Notes: generated by a model not told the origin, from the sequence alone. 64,000 nucleotides of DNA from CAWBOV01 sp963790525 (GCA_963790525.1 CAWBOV010000002.1:186001-250000), one strand, 5' to 3'; positions 35,885 through 44,662 are shown, counted from the stretch's first letter. A program made the numbers and translations.

Positions 35885-38344
35885 CCACCGTCGACGACCG
35901 GGCGACGAACGAGGTCGGCAAGCGGCGCACCCGCAAGGAGGACGCGCACCTCATCACCGGTCGCACCACCTGGGTCGACAACATGGCCCTGCCGGGGATG
36001 CTCCACCTGGCGATCCTGCGCAGCCCCATGGCGCACGCGAAGATCACCCGCATCGACGTCTCCGGTGCGCTCGAGCGCGACGGCGTGATCGCCGCGTACT
36101 CCGGCCGGGACTTCGCCGACACCCAGGGCGTGATCCCGTGCGCCTGGCCGGTGACGCCGGACATGGTCAACCCCGGTCACCCGAGCCTCGCGGTCGACCA
36201 GGTCAACCACGTCGGCGAGGCCGTGGCCGTGATCGTGGCCCGCACCAAGTACGCCGCCCAGGACGCCCTCGAGGCCATCGACGTCGACTACGAGCAGCTG
36301 CCCGTCGTGCTCGACATGGAGGCCGCCGTGGCCGACGGGTCACAACTCGTGCACGCCCACACGTCGTCGAACAAGTCCTACACATGGGCCTTCGAGTCAG
36401 GCGCGGCCGGCACCGGCGCCCCGATCGACGAGGCGCTCGCGAACGCCGAGGTCACGGTCACCCGCCGGTTCATCCAGCAGCGGCTGATCCCGGCGTTCAT
36501 GGAGCCGCGGTCCACGGTCGTCCAGCCCATCGGTGAAGGCATCACGATGTGGTCCTCGACGCAGGTCCCCCACATCCTGCGCACGATGCTCGGCCTGACG
36601 CTGGGCATCCCCGAGCACAAGGTCCGGGTCGTCGCCCCCGACGTCGGCGGCGGCTTCGGCGGCAAGCTGCAGGTCACGCCCGAGGAGATCATCTGCACCC
36701 TGGTGGCACGGCGGCTGGACAAGCCCGTCAAGTACACCGAGTCCCGCTCGGAGTCGCTGATGAGCGCCCACCACGGCCGCGACCAGATCCAGGAGGTGAC
36801 GATCACCGCCACCAAGGACGGCACGGTCACCGGCCTGGACGTGCACATCCTCTCGGACATGGGTGCGTACCTGCGCCTGGTCACGCCGGGGGTGCCGATC
36901 CTGGGTGCGTTCATGTACCCGGCGATCTACAAGATCCCCGCCTACCGCTTCGTCTGCGACGGGATCTTCACGAACAAGACGCCCACCGATGCCTACCGCG
37001 GCGCCGGACGGCCTGAGGCCACCTTCGCGATCGAGCGGATCATGGACGAGCTCGCCGCCACGCTGGGCATGGACCCGATGGAGCTGCGCCGCAAGAACTG
37101 GATCACCCACGAGGAGTTCCCGTTCACCTCCGTCTGCGGCCTGACCTACGACAGCGGCAACTACGAGGCCGCCACTGACCGGGCCCTCGAGCTGATGGGG
37201 TGGGACGAGCTGCGGCGCGAGCAGGCAGCAGCGGCGTGAGCGCAAGGATCCGGTCCAGCTCGGCCTCGGTATCTCCACGTTCACCGAGATGTGCGGGCTG
37301 GCTCCCTCGCGGGTGCTCGGGTCGCTGGCCTACGGCGCCGGTGGCTGGGAGAACGCGTCCATCCGGGTCCTCGCCACGGGCAAGGTCGAGGTCGTCACGG
37401 GGTCCAGCGCGCACGGTCAGGGGCACGAGACCGCGTTCAGCCAGATCGTGGCCGACCAGCTAGGGGTGCCGTTCGAGGACATCGAGATCATCCACGGCGA
37501 CACCCAGTCCTCTCCCAAGGGCCTGGACACCTACGGCTCCCGCTCCCTCGTGGTCGGCGGCATCGCCATCGTCGGGGCGGCGAAGAAGGTGATCGAGAAG
37601 GCCACCGTGATCGCCGCGCACCTGCTGGAGGCCAGCGAGGACGACATCGAGTTCCGCGCGGGGACCTTCAGCGTCAAGGGCGCCCCGGGCAGCAGCAAGA
37701 CCATCCAGGACATCGCCTTCGCGACGTTCGCCGCGCACGACCTGCCCGAGGGGATGGAGCCGAGCCTCGACTCCGACGCCACCTTCGACCCCGAGAACTT
37801 CTCCTTCCCGCACGGGACGCACCTGTGCGCGATCGACGTGGACACCGAGACGGGGGCGGCGGTGATCCGCAAGTACGTCTGCGTCGACGACATCGGCGAG
37901 GTGATCAACCCACTGATCGTCGAGGGGCAGGTGCACGGCGGCCTGGCGCAGGGCATCGCCCAGGCGCTGTACGAGGAGGCCGTCTACGACGACGACGGCA
38001 ACCTGACGACCGGCACGTTCGTGGACTACCTGCTCCCGTCGGCGAAGGACCTCCCCCACTTCACGACGGACCGGACCACGACCGCGTCCACGTCGAACCC
38101 GTTGGGCGTCAAGGGAGTCGGCGAGGCCGGCACCATCGCGTCGACGCCCGCCGTGGTCAACGCGATCGTCGACGCGCTGCGCCCCTGGGGGATCGACGAC
38201 GTCCAGATGCCGTGCACACCCGAGCGGATCTGGCGCGCCCTGTCCCAGGGCGCGCAACACTCCGATCGTGCCGCCGAGGGCACCAATGCCTACGGCGGGG
38301 CGTCCACATCCAGTTCCGACGGATCGACGGGAGCCCAGCTGTGA
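35881..38344 (+). pseudogene. coxL: Form II CoxL-like molybdenum hydroxylase large subunit, one frame break
   Basis: About 820-aa Mo-binding subunit. The active-site loop is AYRGAGR (residue about 371), the form II signature, not the AYxCSFR of true form I CO dehydrogenase. Other motifs: GGGFGGKLQVTPEE, GQGHETAFSQI, and GVKGVGEAGT with the catalytic Glu. One extra base near 37222 interrupts it between EQAAA and RERKDPVQLGLG. The gene order S-L-M is also form II. Form II enzymes oxidise unknown aldehydes, N-heterocycles or possibly CO. The substrate cannot be assigned. The stop overlaps coxM (GTGA). Confidence 0.88.
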
Positions 38345-39198
38345 TCCCCGCATCGTTCGACTACGTCCGCCCGCACAGCGTCACCGAGGCGGTGGAGGCG
38401 ATCGGCGCCGCCGGCGAGGACGGCAAGATCCTGGCGGGCGGGCAGTCGCTGCTCCCGGTGCTGCGACTGCGGCTGGCCTATCCCGAGACCGTGATCGACA
38501 TCGGCCGGATTCCCGAACTGCAGGGGATCTCCGACGACGGCGACGCGATCGTCATCGGCTCCATGACCACCCACCACCAGGTCCTCAACGATCCGCTGGT
38601 GCACGAGTTCGCCCCGCTCCTGGCCCAGGCGACCGCGACGGTGGCCGATCGGCAGGTGCGCCACCGCGGCACCCTGGGCGGCGCGCTGGCCCACGCCGAT
38701 CCGGCCGGCGATCTGGCGGCGGTCGCCCTCGTGCTGGACGCGCAACTGCTCGTCACCGGGCCCGGCGGGCGGCGCACCATCGCCGCGGGTGACTTCTTCC
38801 TCGACTACCTGACGACCGCGCTGGCGCCTGGCGAGGTGCTGACCGCGATCCGCATCCCGAAGCTGGGCGAGGGGTGGGGCAGCTCGTACGAGAAGTTCAA
38901 CCGCGTCGCGCAGGCGTGGTCGGTGGTCGCCGTGGCCGCGCTCGTGCGGCGCGAGAACGGGTCGATCGCCGAGGCCCGCGTCGGGCTGACGAACATGGGC
39001 CCGACCCCGCTGCGGGCGGCGTCGGTCGAGGGCGCGTTGGCGGGTGCCTCGGCATCGGCGGAGTCCGTCGCAGCCGCGGCCGCCCACGCCGCCGACGGCA
39101 CGGCAGCACCGAGCGACCTGTCCGGGCACGCCGACTACCGCAACCACCTGGCGACGGTGCTGACGAAGCGGGCGGTGACAGCGGCCGCCGGGCTCTGA
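38341..39198 (+). CDS. coxM: FAD-binding medium subunit of the molybdenum hydroxylase
   Basis: 285-aa FAD subunit of the CoxM family, with the FAD motifs AGGQSLLPVLRLRLA (AGGxS) and RHRGTLGGALAHADPAGD (TxGG). It accepts electrons from the iron-sulfur subunit and passes them to a quinone or other acceptor. Intact, with normal length for the family. GTG 38341 overlaps the coxL stop. Confidence 0.93.
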   Translation: MIPASFDYVRPHSVTEAVEAIGAAGEDGKILAGGQSLLPVLRLRLAYPETVIDIGRIPELQGISDDGDAIVIGSMTTHHQVLNDPLVHEFAPLLAQATATVADRQVRHRGTLGGALAHADPAGDLAAVALVLDAQLLVTGPGGRRTIAAGDFFLDYLTTALAPGEVLTAIRIPKLGEGWGSSYEKFNRVAQAWSVVAVAALVRRENGSIAEARVGLTNMGPTPLRAASVEGALAGASASAESVAAAAAHAADGTAAPSDLSGHADYRNHLATVLTKRAVTAAAGL

Positions 39199-39250
39199 CG
39201 ACGGCGCGGTAGGTTCGCAGTCCCGTGGTGCCGATCGAGAGGATTCCCCC

Positions 39251-39985
39251 GTGCAACTGGAGCATTCGTTCGTCGTTCCCGTAGGTATCGAGGTCGCCTG
39301 GAAGACCCTGCTCGACATCGAGCAGGTCGCGCCGTGCATGCCCGGCGCCGCCCTCGACACGGTGGACGGTGACGACTTCACCGGCTCGGTCAAGGTGCGT
39401 CTGGGGCCGATCGGGCTGACGTACAAGGGCAAGGCGACGTTCCTGGAGAAGGACGAGGCTGCGCACCGCGCCGTCATCGATGCACAGGGCAAGGACGCCC
39501 GGGGCAACGGCACCGCCAAGGCGACGGTGACCGCGGTCCTGCGTGCCGAGTCCGACACCACCACCGCCGTCGAGGTCGTGACCGACCTCAACATCACCGG
39601 CAAGCCGGCCCAGTTCGGCCGTGGGGTCATGGTGGACGTCGGCAACAAGCTCATCGGCCAGTTCGCCGACTGCCTGGCCGGCAAGCTCACGGCCGGCGGC
39701 GACGAGGCTCCGGCGGCGGAGCCGTCGTCGGAACCCGAGCCGGAGCCGCTGCCGTCCGGGGCCGGTACCGAGGAGCCCGTCGTCGCCGCAGCACCCGAGA
39801 CCCCCGCGGAACCAACCGCCCCGCAGCGCCCGGCGACCCAGCCGCGGATCGTGACCCCGCCGCGGGAGGTCGAGCCGATCGACCTGCTCGGCTCCGCGGG
39901 TCCCGCCGTGGCGAAGCGGCTGGCGCCGGTGGCGGTCCTCGCCGTGCTGATCCTGCTCGTCGTCCTCCGCAGGCGCCGTCGCTGA
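39251..39985 (+). CDS. coxG: CoxG-like SRPBCC protein with C-terminal membrane anchor
   Basis: 244-aa protein. An SRPBCC/CoxG domain occupies residues 1-150 (FVVPVGIEVAWKTLLDIEQV, CMPGAAL, LGPIGLTYKGKATF, VMVDVGNKLIGQFADCLA). A Pro/Glu-rich linker and a C-terminal helix (LAPVAVLAVLILLVVL) followed by arginines complete it. CoxG proteins recruit CO dehydrogenase-type enzymes to the membrane and can deliver quinone, so this is the likely membrane partner of the CoxSLM complex. The GTG has a GAGAGGA site, and a TAGGTT box at 39210 could give a separate promoter. Confidence 0.85.
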   Translation: MQLEHSFVVPVGIEVAWKTLLDIEQVAPCMPGAALDTVDGDDFTGSVKVRLGPIGLTYKGKATFLEKDEAAHRAVIDAQGKDARGNGTAKATVTAVLRAESDTTTAVEVVTDLNITGKPAQFGRGVMVDVGNKLIGQFADCLAGKLTAGGDEAPAAEPSSEPEPEPLPSGAGTEEPVVAAAPETPAEPTAPQRPATQPRIVTPPREVEPIDLLGSAGPAVAKRLAPVAVLAVLILLVVLRRRRR

Positions 39986-40008
39986 CGGTCGCCGGAGCGG
40001 TTCAGCGG

Positions 40009-40764
40009 TTACCGGGGCAGGCCCGCGCGGCGGACCAGCCCGAAGTCGTGGCCGTTCCACGCCCAGAACTTGAGCACCCGCTTGGTCCCGCCGCACTGGG
40101 AGTAGGGAATCGTGGTCGAGCATTCGGCCGTCTCCAGCTGCCCCTGCACGAGGTAGAGCGCGTTCTCGATGCCGAGCAGGTCCGCGCCGATCCCCTGCCC
40201 GGACGAGGCCAGGTTGCCGTCAGCTTCGGCCTTGATCGCACCCCATCCGTGGGGGCCGTCGGTGTAGGCGACCGCGTTCCCCGAACCGTCCCCGGTGAAG
40301 ATGCCCTCGGCGACGAACGTCGCGTGTGCCATGCCGGTGAGCACCGCACCGGTGAGCACCGTGTCCGGCGGTCCGTACGCGGCGGGCAGCTTCGGGTAGG
40401 TGCTCGCGCCGATCCGGGTCCACGACGAGGTGTGGCGCCAGAAGGAGATCTGGTAGTTCTGGTCGTAGGCGGCCGCCTCCCAGCCCGCGCCCACCCGCAC
40501 CAGGGTCAGCGCGCGACCGGGCGCCAGCGCGGCCAGTTGCGCGCGGAGCAGGGCGACCGAGGCACCCGCGGACGGGGAGGACGACGCGGTCGCGGACGGA
40601 CCCGTCGACGACGGTCTCGCCGACACCGACGGCGTCGTGGACGGGAAGGTGGGCGAGGCCGACAGCAGCGGCATCACAGCGGTTCCCTGCCCCTTGGTCA
40701 CGGTCGTGCACCCGGTGAGCGTCACCGCGCCCACCAGCAGCCACGCCGCGAGCCGCCGTCCCAT
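40009..40764 (-). CDS. Putative lipoprotein of unknown function
   Basis: 251-aa exported lipoprotein. The signal is MGRRLAAWLLVGAVTLTGCT with lipobox LTGC (Cys19). A Ser/Thr/Pro-rich linker (about 35-67) precedes a globular region containing WEAAAYDQNYQISFWRHTSS and TECSTTIPYSQCGG-like cysteines that could form a disulfide. No known domain recognised. ATG 40764 follows a short palindrome and a TAGGAT box. Confidence 0.72.
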   Translation of the reverse strand: MGRRLAAWLLVGAVTLTGCTTVTKGQGTAVMPLLSASPTFPSTTPSVSARPSSTGPSATASSSPSAGASVALLRAQLAALAPGRALTLVRVGAGWEAAAYDQNYQISFWRHTSSWTRIGASTYPKLPAAYGPPDTVLTGAVLTGMAHATFVAEGIFTGDGSGNAVAYTDGPHGWGAIKAEADGNLASSGQGIGADLLGIENALYLVQGQLETAECSTTIPYSQCGGTKRVLKFWAWNGHDFGLVRRAGLPR

Positions 40765-40780
40765 GATTCGCCGAATCCTA
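40765..40780 (-). promoter_or_regulatory. -10 box and 13-bp palindrome before the lipoprotein gene
   Basis: GATTCGCCGAATC (40765-40777) is a perfect palindrome around a central base. It abuts ATG 40764 and overlaps TAGGAT (40780-40775, minus strand). Transcription would start inside the palindrome, so it could be an operator. Confidence 0.35.
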
Positions 40781-40791
40781 GGGCACGGAGG

Positions 40792-42108
40792 TCACGCGAA
40801 GGTGCGCGGTTGACCGGTCGCCTCGAGCACCGACAGCCACAGGTCGCCGTCCTCGTCGACGGTGTTGCGCTCGCTGACGACGAGCTGGATCGGCAACTGC
40901 ACGAACCGCCCGTGCCAGCGCCCGACCACCATCGCCGTCCGCCCGGCCATCGCCGCGTGGACCGCCGCATGCGCCAGGCGGACGCAGTAGACGCTGTCGA
41001 ACGGGTTGGCCGGGACGCTCCGGATCGCGTAGGACGGTGCCAGGTAGCGCAGGTTCAGCTCGACCCCCGCGGCCGCGAAGTGTGCCGCGATGCGTTCCTG
41101 CAGCAGCAGGCCGATGTCGTGCAGCCGGACGTTGCCCGAGGCGTCGGTCGCCGCCGGATTGCGCTGGAGCAGCTCCTGCCCGGCGCCCTCGGCCACCACC
41201 ACGACCGCATGCCCACGGCGCTCGACGTGGCGGCGCAGATGGGCGAGGAACCCACCGTCGCCCTCGAGCCGGAAGGAGACCTCCGGGATGAGCACGTAGT
41301 CGGCGTCGTTCTTGGCCAGTGCCGCGTAGCAGGCGATGAACCCGGAGTGGCGCCCCATCAGCTTCACCAGCCCGACCCCGTTCGGCGCCGCCCGCGCCTC
41401 GACGGCAGCGGCCCGGATCGACTCGGCGGCCCGGCCGAAGGCCGTCTGGAAACCGAAGCTGTGGTCGATGAACGGGATGTCGTTGTCGATCGTCTTGGGC
41501 ACCCCGACGACGGCGATGGGCAGGCCCCTGCCCTGGAGGACGGTCGCGATCCCCAGCGCGCCACGCAGCGACCCGTCCCCTCCGATGACGAACAGGACGT
41601 TGACTCCGTCGGCGACGAGCCGGTCGGCCATCACCTCCGGGTCCTGCGCGCCGCGCGAGGCGCCCAGGATGGTGCCGCCGAGTTCGTTGATGTCCCGCAC
41701 GACGTCCGGGGTGAGCGGCATCGACGGCAGCTCGGCGATCCCCTTGAACCCGTTGCGGTACCCGACGATCGACGTGACCCCGTAGACCTCCCACAGCTGG
41801 AGCACCAGGCCGCGGATCACGTCGTTGAGGCCCGGGCAGAGACCGCCGCAGGTCACGATGCCCACGCGCGTCTGCGCGGGGTCGAAGAAGATGCGCCGCC
41901 GCGGTCCGCCGGGCGAGAACGCGGGCAGGTCCGCCGGTGCCAGCCCGCGCGCTACCGCGGCGGCCTTGGTGTCGTCGACGAGCACGCGGTCATCGGCGTC
42001 GACGTAGTGCGTGGACGCCTTGCGCTCGTCGAGGAAGCCGGCGAGCGGCGACTGGATCGTGCACTCACCCAGCCGCGGCACTGTCAGGTCCATGTCTGCG
42101 ATGTCCAC
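40792..42108 (-). CDS. ATP-dependent 6-phosphofructokinase (long N-terminal type)
   Basis: 438-aa phosphofructokinase. About 85 residues precede the catalytic fold. GGLCPGLNDVIR, GGDGSLRG, PKTIDNDIPFIDHSFGFQTA and LMGRHSGFIA are all present. Gly in GGDG indicates ATP use, while PKTIDND (Lys rather than Gly) is shared with plant-type ATP enzymes and PPi enzymes; this combination is typical of the long ATP-PFK clade. It converts fructose 6-phosphate to the 1,6-bisphosphate. GTG 42108 has AGGAGG 8 bases upstream. It is divergent from glucose-6-phosphate dehydrogenase. Confidence 0.9.
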   Translation of the reverse strand: MDIADMDLTVPRLGECTIQSPLAGFLDERKASTHYVDADDRVLVDDTKAAAVARGLAPADLPAFSPGGPRRRIFFDPAQTRVGIVTCGGLCPGLNDVIRGLVLQLWEVYGVTSIVGYRNGFKGIAELPSMPLTPDVVRDINELGGTILGASRGAQDPEVMADRLVADGVNVLFVIGGDGSLRGALGIATVLQGRGLPIAVVGVPKTIDNDIPFIDHSFGFQTAFGRAAESIRAAAVEARAAPNGVGLVKLMGRHSGFIACYAALAKNDADYVLIPEVSFRLEGDGGFLAHLRRHVERRGHAVVVVAEGAGQELLQRNPAATDASGNVRLHDIGLLLQERIAAHFAAAGVELNLRYLAPSYAIRSVPANPFDSVYCVRLAHAAVHAAMAGRTAMVVGRWHGRFVQLPIQLVVSERNTVDEDGDLWLSVLEATGQPRTFA

Positions 42109-42224
42109 CCGGCTGCCTCCTGTCGACGGCGCTGAGCAGCCGATGATCCTCCGGGCATATTTCAGGCAACCGCATCAGCCCGGTGCTCCCGGGCGCCCCG
42201 GATGCCGCCCTCAGACGGGAGCAG

Positions 42225-42230
42225 TAGCGT
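42225..42230 (+). promoter_or_regulatory. Promoter -10 box TAGCGT for the G6PD gene
   Basis: TAGCGT lies 7 bases upstream of GTG 42238, the leaderless pattern. Confidence 0.45.
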
Positions 42231-42237
42231 CCTGGTC

Positions 42238-43638
42238 GTGACCACCGACCCCGGCCCCACCGTCTTCGTCCTGTTCGGCGCCACGGGAGATCTCGCCAAG
42301 CGCATGGTGATCCCCGCGTTCTTCACCCTGGCCCAGAAGGGGCTGCTCCCCGAGCAGTGGCGGCTGGTGGGCAACGGTCGCGGCGACGTCAGCCACGAGG
42401 ATTTCCGCGGCCACGTGCACGACGTGCTGACCGAGTTCGGCCCCCATCCGGACGAGGGACCGTGGGAGGACTTCAGCTCCAAGCTGTCCTTCGCCGGCGG
42501 CGGCTTCGACACCAGCGACCCGGGCAGCCTGCTCGAGATGATCGGTGAGGCCCGTACCGCGCTCGGAGCGGAGGCCCAGGTCATCCACTACCTCGCCGTG
42601 CCCCCCGTCGCCTTCACCGAGATCACCAAGGCGCTCGGCGAGCACGGTCTGGCCGAGGGCGTCCGCGTGGTGTACGAGAAGCCGTTCGGGACGTCTCCGG
42701 AGAAGTTCAGGGCCCTCGACGAGGCCGTGCACTCCGTCCTGGACGAGAAGCAGGTCTTTCGCATCGACCACTTCCTGGGCAAGGAGGCCACCCAGGACCT
42801 GCACGTCCTGCGCTTCGCCAACACCCTGATCGGCGGGATGTGGAGCCGCGAGCACGTGCGGGCCGTGCAGATCGACGTCCCCGAGACACTCGACATCGAC
42901 GACCGCGCCGACTTCTACGACCACACCGGCGCCGTGCTCGACATGCTCGTCACCCACCTGTTCCAGGTGGCCGCGGAGGTGGCGATGGAGCCGCCGGTCA
43001 GCCTCGGCGCCGATGACCTGCAGGACGCCCGCGAGTCGGTCATCGCCGCCTTCCGGCCGCTGGATCCCTCCGAGGTGGTCCTCGGCCAGTACGAGGGGTA
43101 CCGCGACGTGGAGGGCATCGCCCCGGACTCGACGACGGACACGTTCGTGGCCGCGCGGTTGTGGGTGGACACCGACCGCTGGCACGGCGTCCCGTTCCTG
43201 CTGCGGACGGGCAAGTGCCTGGCGCGCAACGAACAGCGGGTGAGCCTGCTGATGCGCCGCCCGGACGGGCCGATCACCCATCTGCCCGTGGACGGCAACG
43301 TGGTGTCGTTCTCCCTGTCCGGCGACGGCGTCGTGGGCATCTCGATGATCGCCAAGGAGCCCGGGGCGGAGTTGTCGCTGGCGCTGGCGCAGGCCACGAT
43401 CCCGCTGTCGGGTATCGCCGACGCCGATCCGCTGCCGCCCTATGTGCGGTTGATCCACGATGTGGTGCTGGGTGACCGGTCGCTGTTCACGCGCCCGGAC
43501 GGGCTGGCGCACGTGTGGGACGTCGCCACTCCCCTGCTCGAGAACCGGCCGGCCGTCCAGCCCTACGCCAAGGGCAGCTGGGGACCGGCGGCCGCCGAGG
43601 AGCTGGCGGCGCCGGATTCGTGGCTGCTGGGTCAGTGA
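42238..43638 (+). CDS. zwf: Glucose-6-phosphate 1-dehydrogenase
   Basis: 466-aa NADP(H)-linked dehydrogenase of the pentose phosphate pathway. The dinucleotide motif is VLFGATGDLAKRMV near the N-terminus, EKPFG is present, and the substrate/catalytic motif is RIDHFLGKEA. The C-terminal G6PD domain has VPFLLRTGKCLARNE. It is slightly shorter than the usual 490-510 aa but complete. The divergent partner is phosphofructokinase, so the intergenic 129 bases control entry to both glycolysis and the pentose phosphate route. The 3' end faces marR with a 4-base gap. Confidence 0.9.
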   Translation: MTTDPGPTVFVLFGATGDLAKRMVIPAFFTLAQKGLLPEQWRLVGNGRGDVSHEDFRGHVHDVLTEFGPHPDEGPWEDFSSKLSFAGGGFDTSDPGSLLEMIGEARTALGAEAQVIHYLAVPPVAFTEITKALGEHGLAEGVRVVYEKPFGTSPEKFRALDEAVHSVLDEKQVFRIDHFLGKEATQDLHVLRFANTLIGGMWSREHVRAVQIDVPETLDIDDRADFYDHTGAVLDMLVTHLFQVAAEVAMEPPVSLGADDLQDARESVIAAFRPLDPSEVVLGQYEGYRDVEGIAPDSTTDTFVAARLWVDTDRWHGVPFLLRTGKCLARNEQRVSLLMRRPDGPITHLPVDGNVVSFSLSGDGVVGISMIAKEPGAELSLALAQATIPLSGIADADPLPPYVRLIHDVVLGDRSLFTRPDGLAHVWDVATPLLENRPAVQPYAKGSWGPAAAEELAAPDSWLLGQ

Positions 43639-43642
43639 CCGG

Positions 43643-44089
43643 TCAGTCCAGTTCCAGTGCCATCTGGCGCATCGCCCGCGTCAGGTTCTGGAACTCCGAC
43701 GGTGACAGCGACTCGAACCGGCGGCGCAGCGCCTCGGCCTGGATCTCGGTCATCTCGTCGGCGGTGCTCTGACCGCTCGGGGTGAGGCTGAGGAACACGC
43801 GGCGCCGGTCCTCCGAGCTCAACGAGCGCTCGACCAGTCCCGCTTCGACCAGGCGGTCGGCCAACCGGGTCAGGCCGCCGGTGGTCATCGCCATCGCCGA
43901 GGCCAGGTCGGTCATGCTCATGCGCTGCTGCGGCGCACGCTGCAGGCGGCCGAGCATGGACAACCAGGCCGGCGACAGGCCGGACTGCTGGCTGAGGTCC
44001 TTGTTCAGCTCGTAGTTGGTGTGCAGCACGGCGTCACCCACGTGGCTCCACCACTGCAGCAGTTCACGATCATTCATCGTCGTCGTCAC
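43643..44089 (-). CDS. MarR-family transcriptional regulator
   Basis: 148-aa winged-helix regulator with LSPAWLSMLGRLQRAP, MSMTDLASAMAMTTGGLTRL (recognition helix), LVEAGLVERSLSSEDRRRVF (wing with DRR) and LTPSGQSTADEM. The family usually represses a divergent transporter or enzyme gene and responds to phenolic or other ligands. The divergent side holds a structured non-coding region and then a DrrAB-like exporter, a plausible target. Start is GTG 44089 (GGGGGA just upstream) or ATG 44077. Confidence 0.9.
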   Translation of the reverse strand: MTTTMNDRELLQWWSHVGDAVLHTNYELNKDLSQQSGLSPAWLSMLGRLQRAPQQRMSMTDLASAMAMTTGGLTRLADRLVEAGLVERSLSSEDRRRVFLSLTPSGQSTADEMTEIQAEALRRRFESLSPSEFQNLTRAMRQMALELD

Positions 44090-44161
44090 ATGTCCCCCGA
44101 GTCGCTTGACGTGATCGAGTGTAACTGCCGATCAACGAATACTTCTACGTCTACAGTTGAC

Positions 44162-44190
44162 TTGCGAATAGTTTCCTGGCAAGCTATTGT
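44162..44190 (+). promoter_or_regulatory. Putative promoter for a non-coding or leader RNA
   Basis: TTGCGA (44162-44167) and TATTGT (44185-44190) are separated by 17 bases in an unusually AT-rich stretch. Transcription would begin near 44197 and run into the hairpin repeats. The same stretch (44100-44190) probably carries the MarR operator; TCAAC and GTTGA form a loose inverted repeat there. Confidence 0.45.
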
Positions 44191-44218
44191 CATAGCAGGG
44201 AACGGAGCACGGGGTACG

Positions 44219-44237
44219 CCGATAGCGGGGGCATCGG
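44219..44237 (+). repeat. G-loop hairpin copy 1
   Basis: Stem CCGAT / ATCGG with loop AGCGGGGGC. The inner stem carries the swapped base pair relative to copies 2 and 3 (CGGAT / ATCCG), so pairing is kept while sequence changes. ACTCACCGGCACC follows, as in the other copies, but the outer 5' arm is degraded. Confidence 0.6.
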
Positions 44238-44286
44238 ACTCACCGGCACCGGGAACTGCACGGGGAACAGCACGAACCAGCACCAC

Positions 44287-44320
44287 GGTGAACGCGGATA
44301 GCGGGGGCATCCGACTCACC
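44287..44320 (+). repeat. G-loop hairpin copy 2
   Basis: Outer stem GGTGA / TCACC, internal loop ACG / AC, inner stem CGGAT / ATCCG and loop AGCGGGGGC. Followed by GGCACC. Confidence 0.65.
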
Positions 44321-44376
44321 GGCACCAGGGGGAACAGCTCGAACAGCACGGGGAACAGCACGGCGAACAGCACCAT

Positions 44377-44410
44377 GGTGAACGCGGATAGCGGGGGCAT
44401 CCGACTCACC
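44377..44410 (+). repeat. G-loop hairpin copy 3
   Basis: Identical to copy 2 over 34 bases and displaced by exactly 90 bases. Confidence 0.65.
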
Positions 44411-44465
44411 GGCACCACAGCAACGGGGCACAGTCGTCACGACGCAGTAACCGCACGCCAGACCT

Positions 44466-44501
44466 GGCGGTGAGGACCGGTGGGGGTCGGTCCTCACCGC
44501 C
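44466..44501 (+). terminator. Perfect 14-bp hairpin
   Basis: GGCGGTGAGGACCG pairs completely with CGGTCCTCACCGCC across the loop GTGGGGGT. No T-tract follows, so it may be a factor-independent GC-type terminator, an RNA stabiliser or an attenuator. The loop again contains GGGGG, like the neighbouring repeats. Confidence 0.5.
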
Positions 44502-44623
44502 GGCACCACCCGGAGCGCATCCCCGGGGAGTGACGGGGCCGGGGGATCCATCCGACACTCATCGGCGTGTGAAGTTGACACCGTGTTATCTTTCCGGGAA
44601 ACTACTATCCCGTAAGGAACACG

Positions 44624-44662
44624 ACGTGGGACGCGGGTAGCGGGGGCACCCGACCTCACGTC
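44624..44662 (+). repeat. G-loop hairpin copy 4 (divergent stems)
   Basis: Outer stem GACGTG / CACGTC, internal loop GACG / ACCT, inner stem CGGGT / ACCCG, and the same loop AGCGGGGGC. Both stems differ from copies 2 and 3 yet remain fully paired, which is strong evidence for selection on structure plus loop. Confidence 0.6.

Larger units (their letters stand above)
44197..44505 (+). ncRNA. Candidate structured RNA with three G-loop hairpins and a terminal hairpin
   Basis: Predicted from a promoter at 44162-44190, three hairpins with the same AGCGGGGGC loop, and a perfect 14-bp stem at 44466-44501 that could end the transcript. Between hairpins the sequence repeats GGGGAACAGCAC-like words. 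No convincing protein is encoded on the plus strand. It could be an independent small RNA or the 5' leader of the downstream ABC exporter (start 44845). No known RNA family recognised. Confidence 0.35.

Noticed and set aside
44086..44418. 110-aa minus-strand frame ending in a GTGA overlap with marR
   Set aside because: The peptide is a translation of the hairpin repeats (VPVSRMPPLSAF twice) with an atypical AT-rich tail. The repeat spacing of 76 bases between copies 1 and 2 breaks frame, so coding selection is unlikely.
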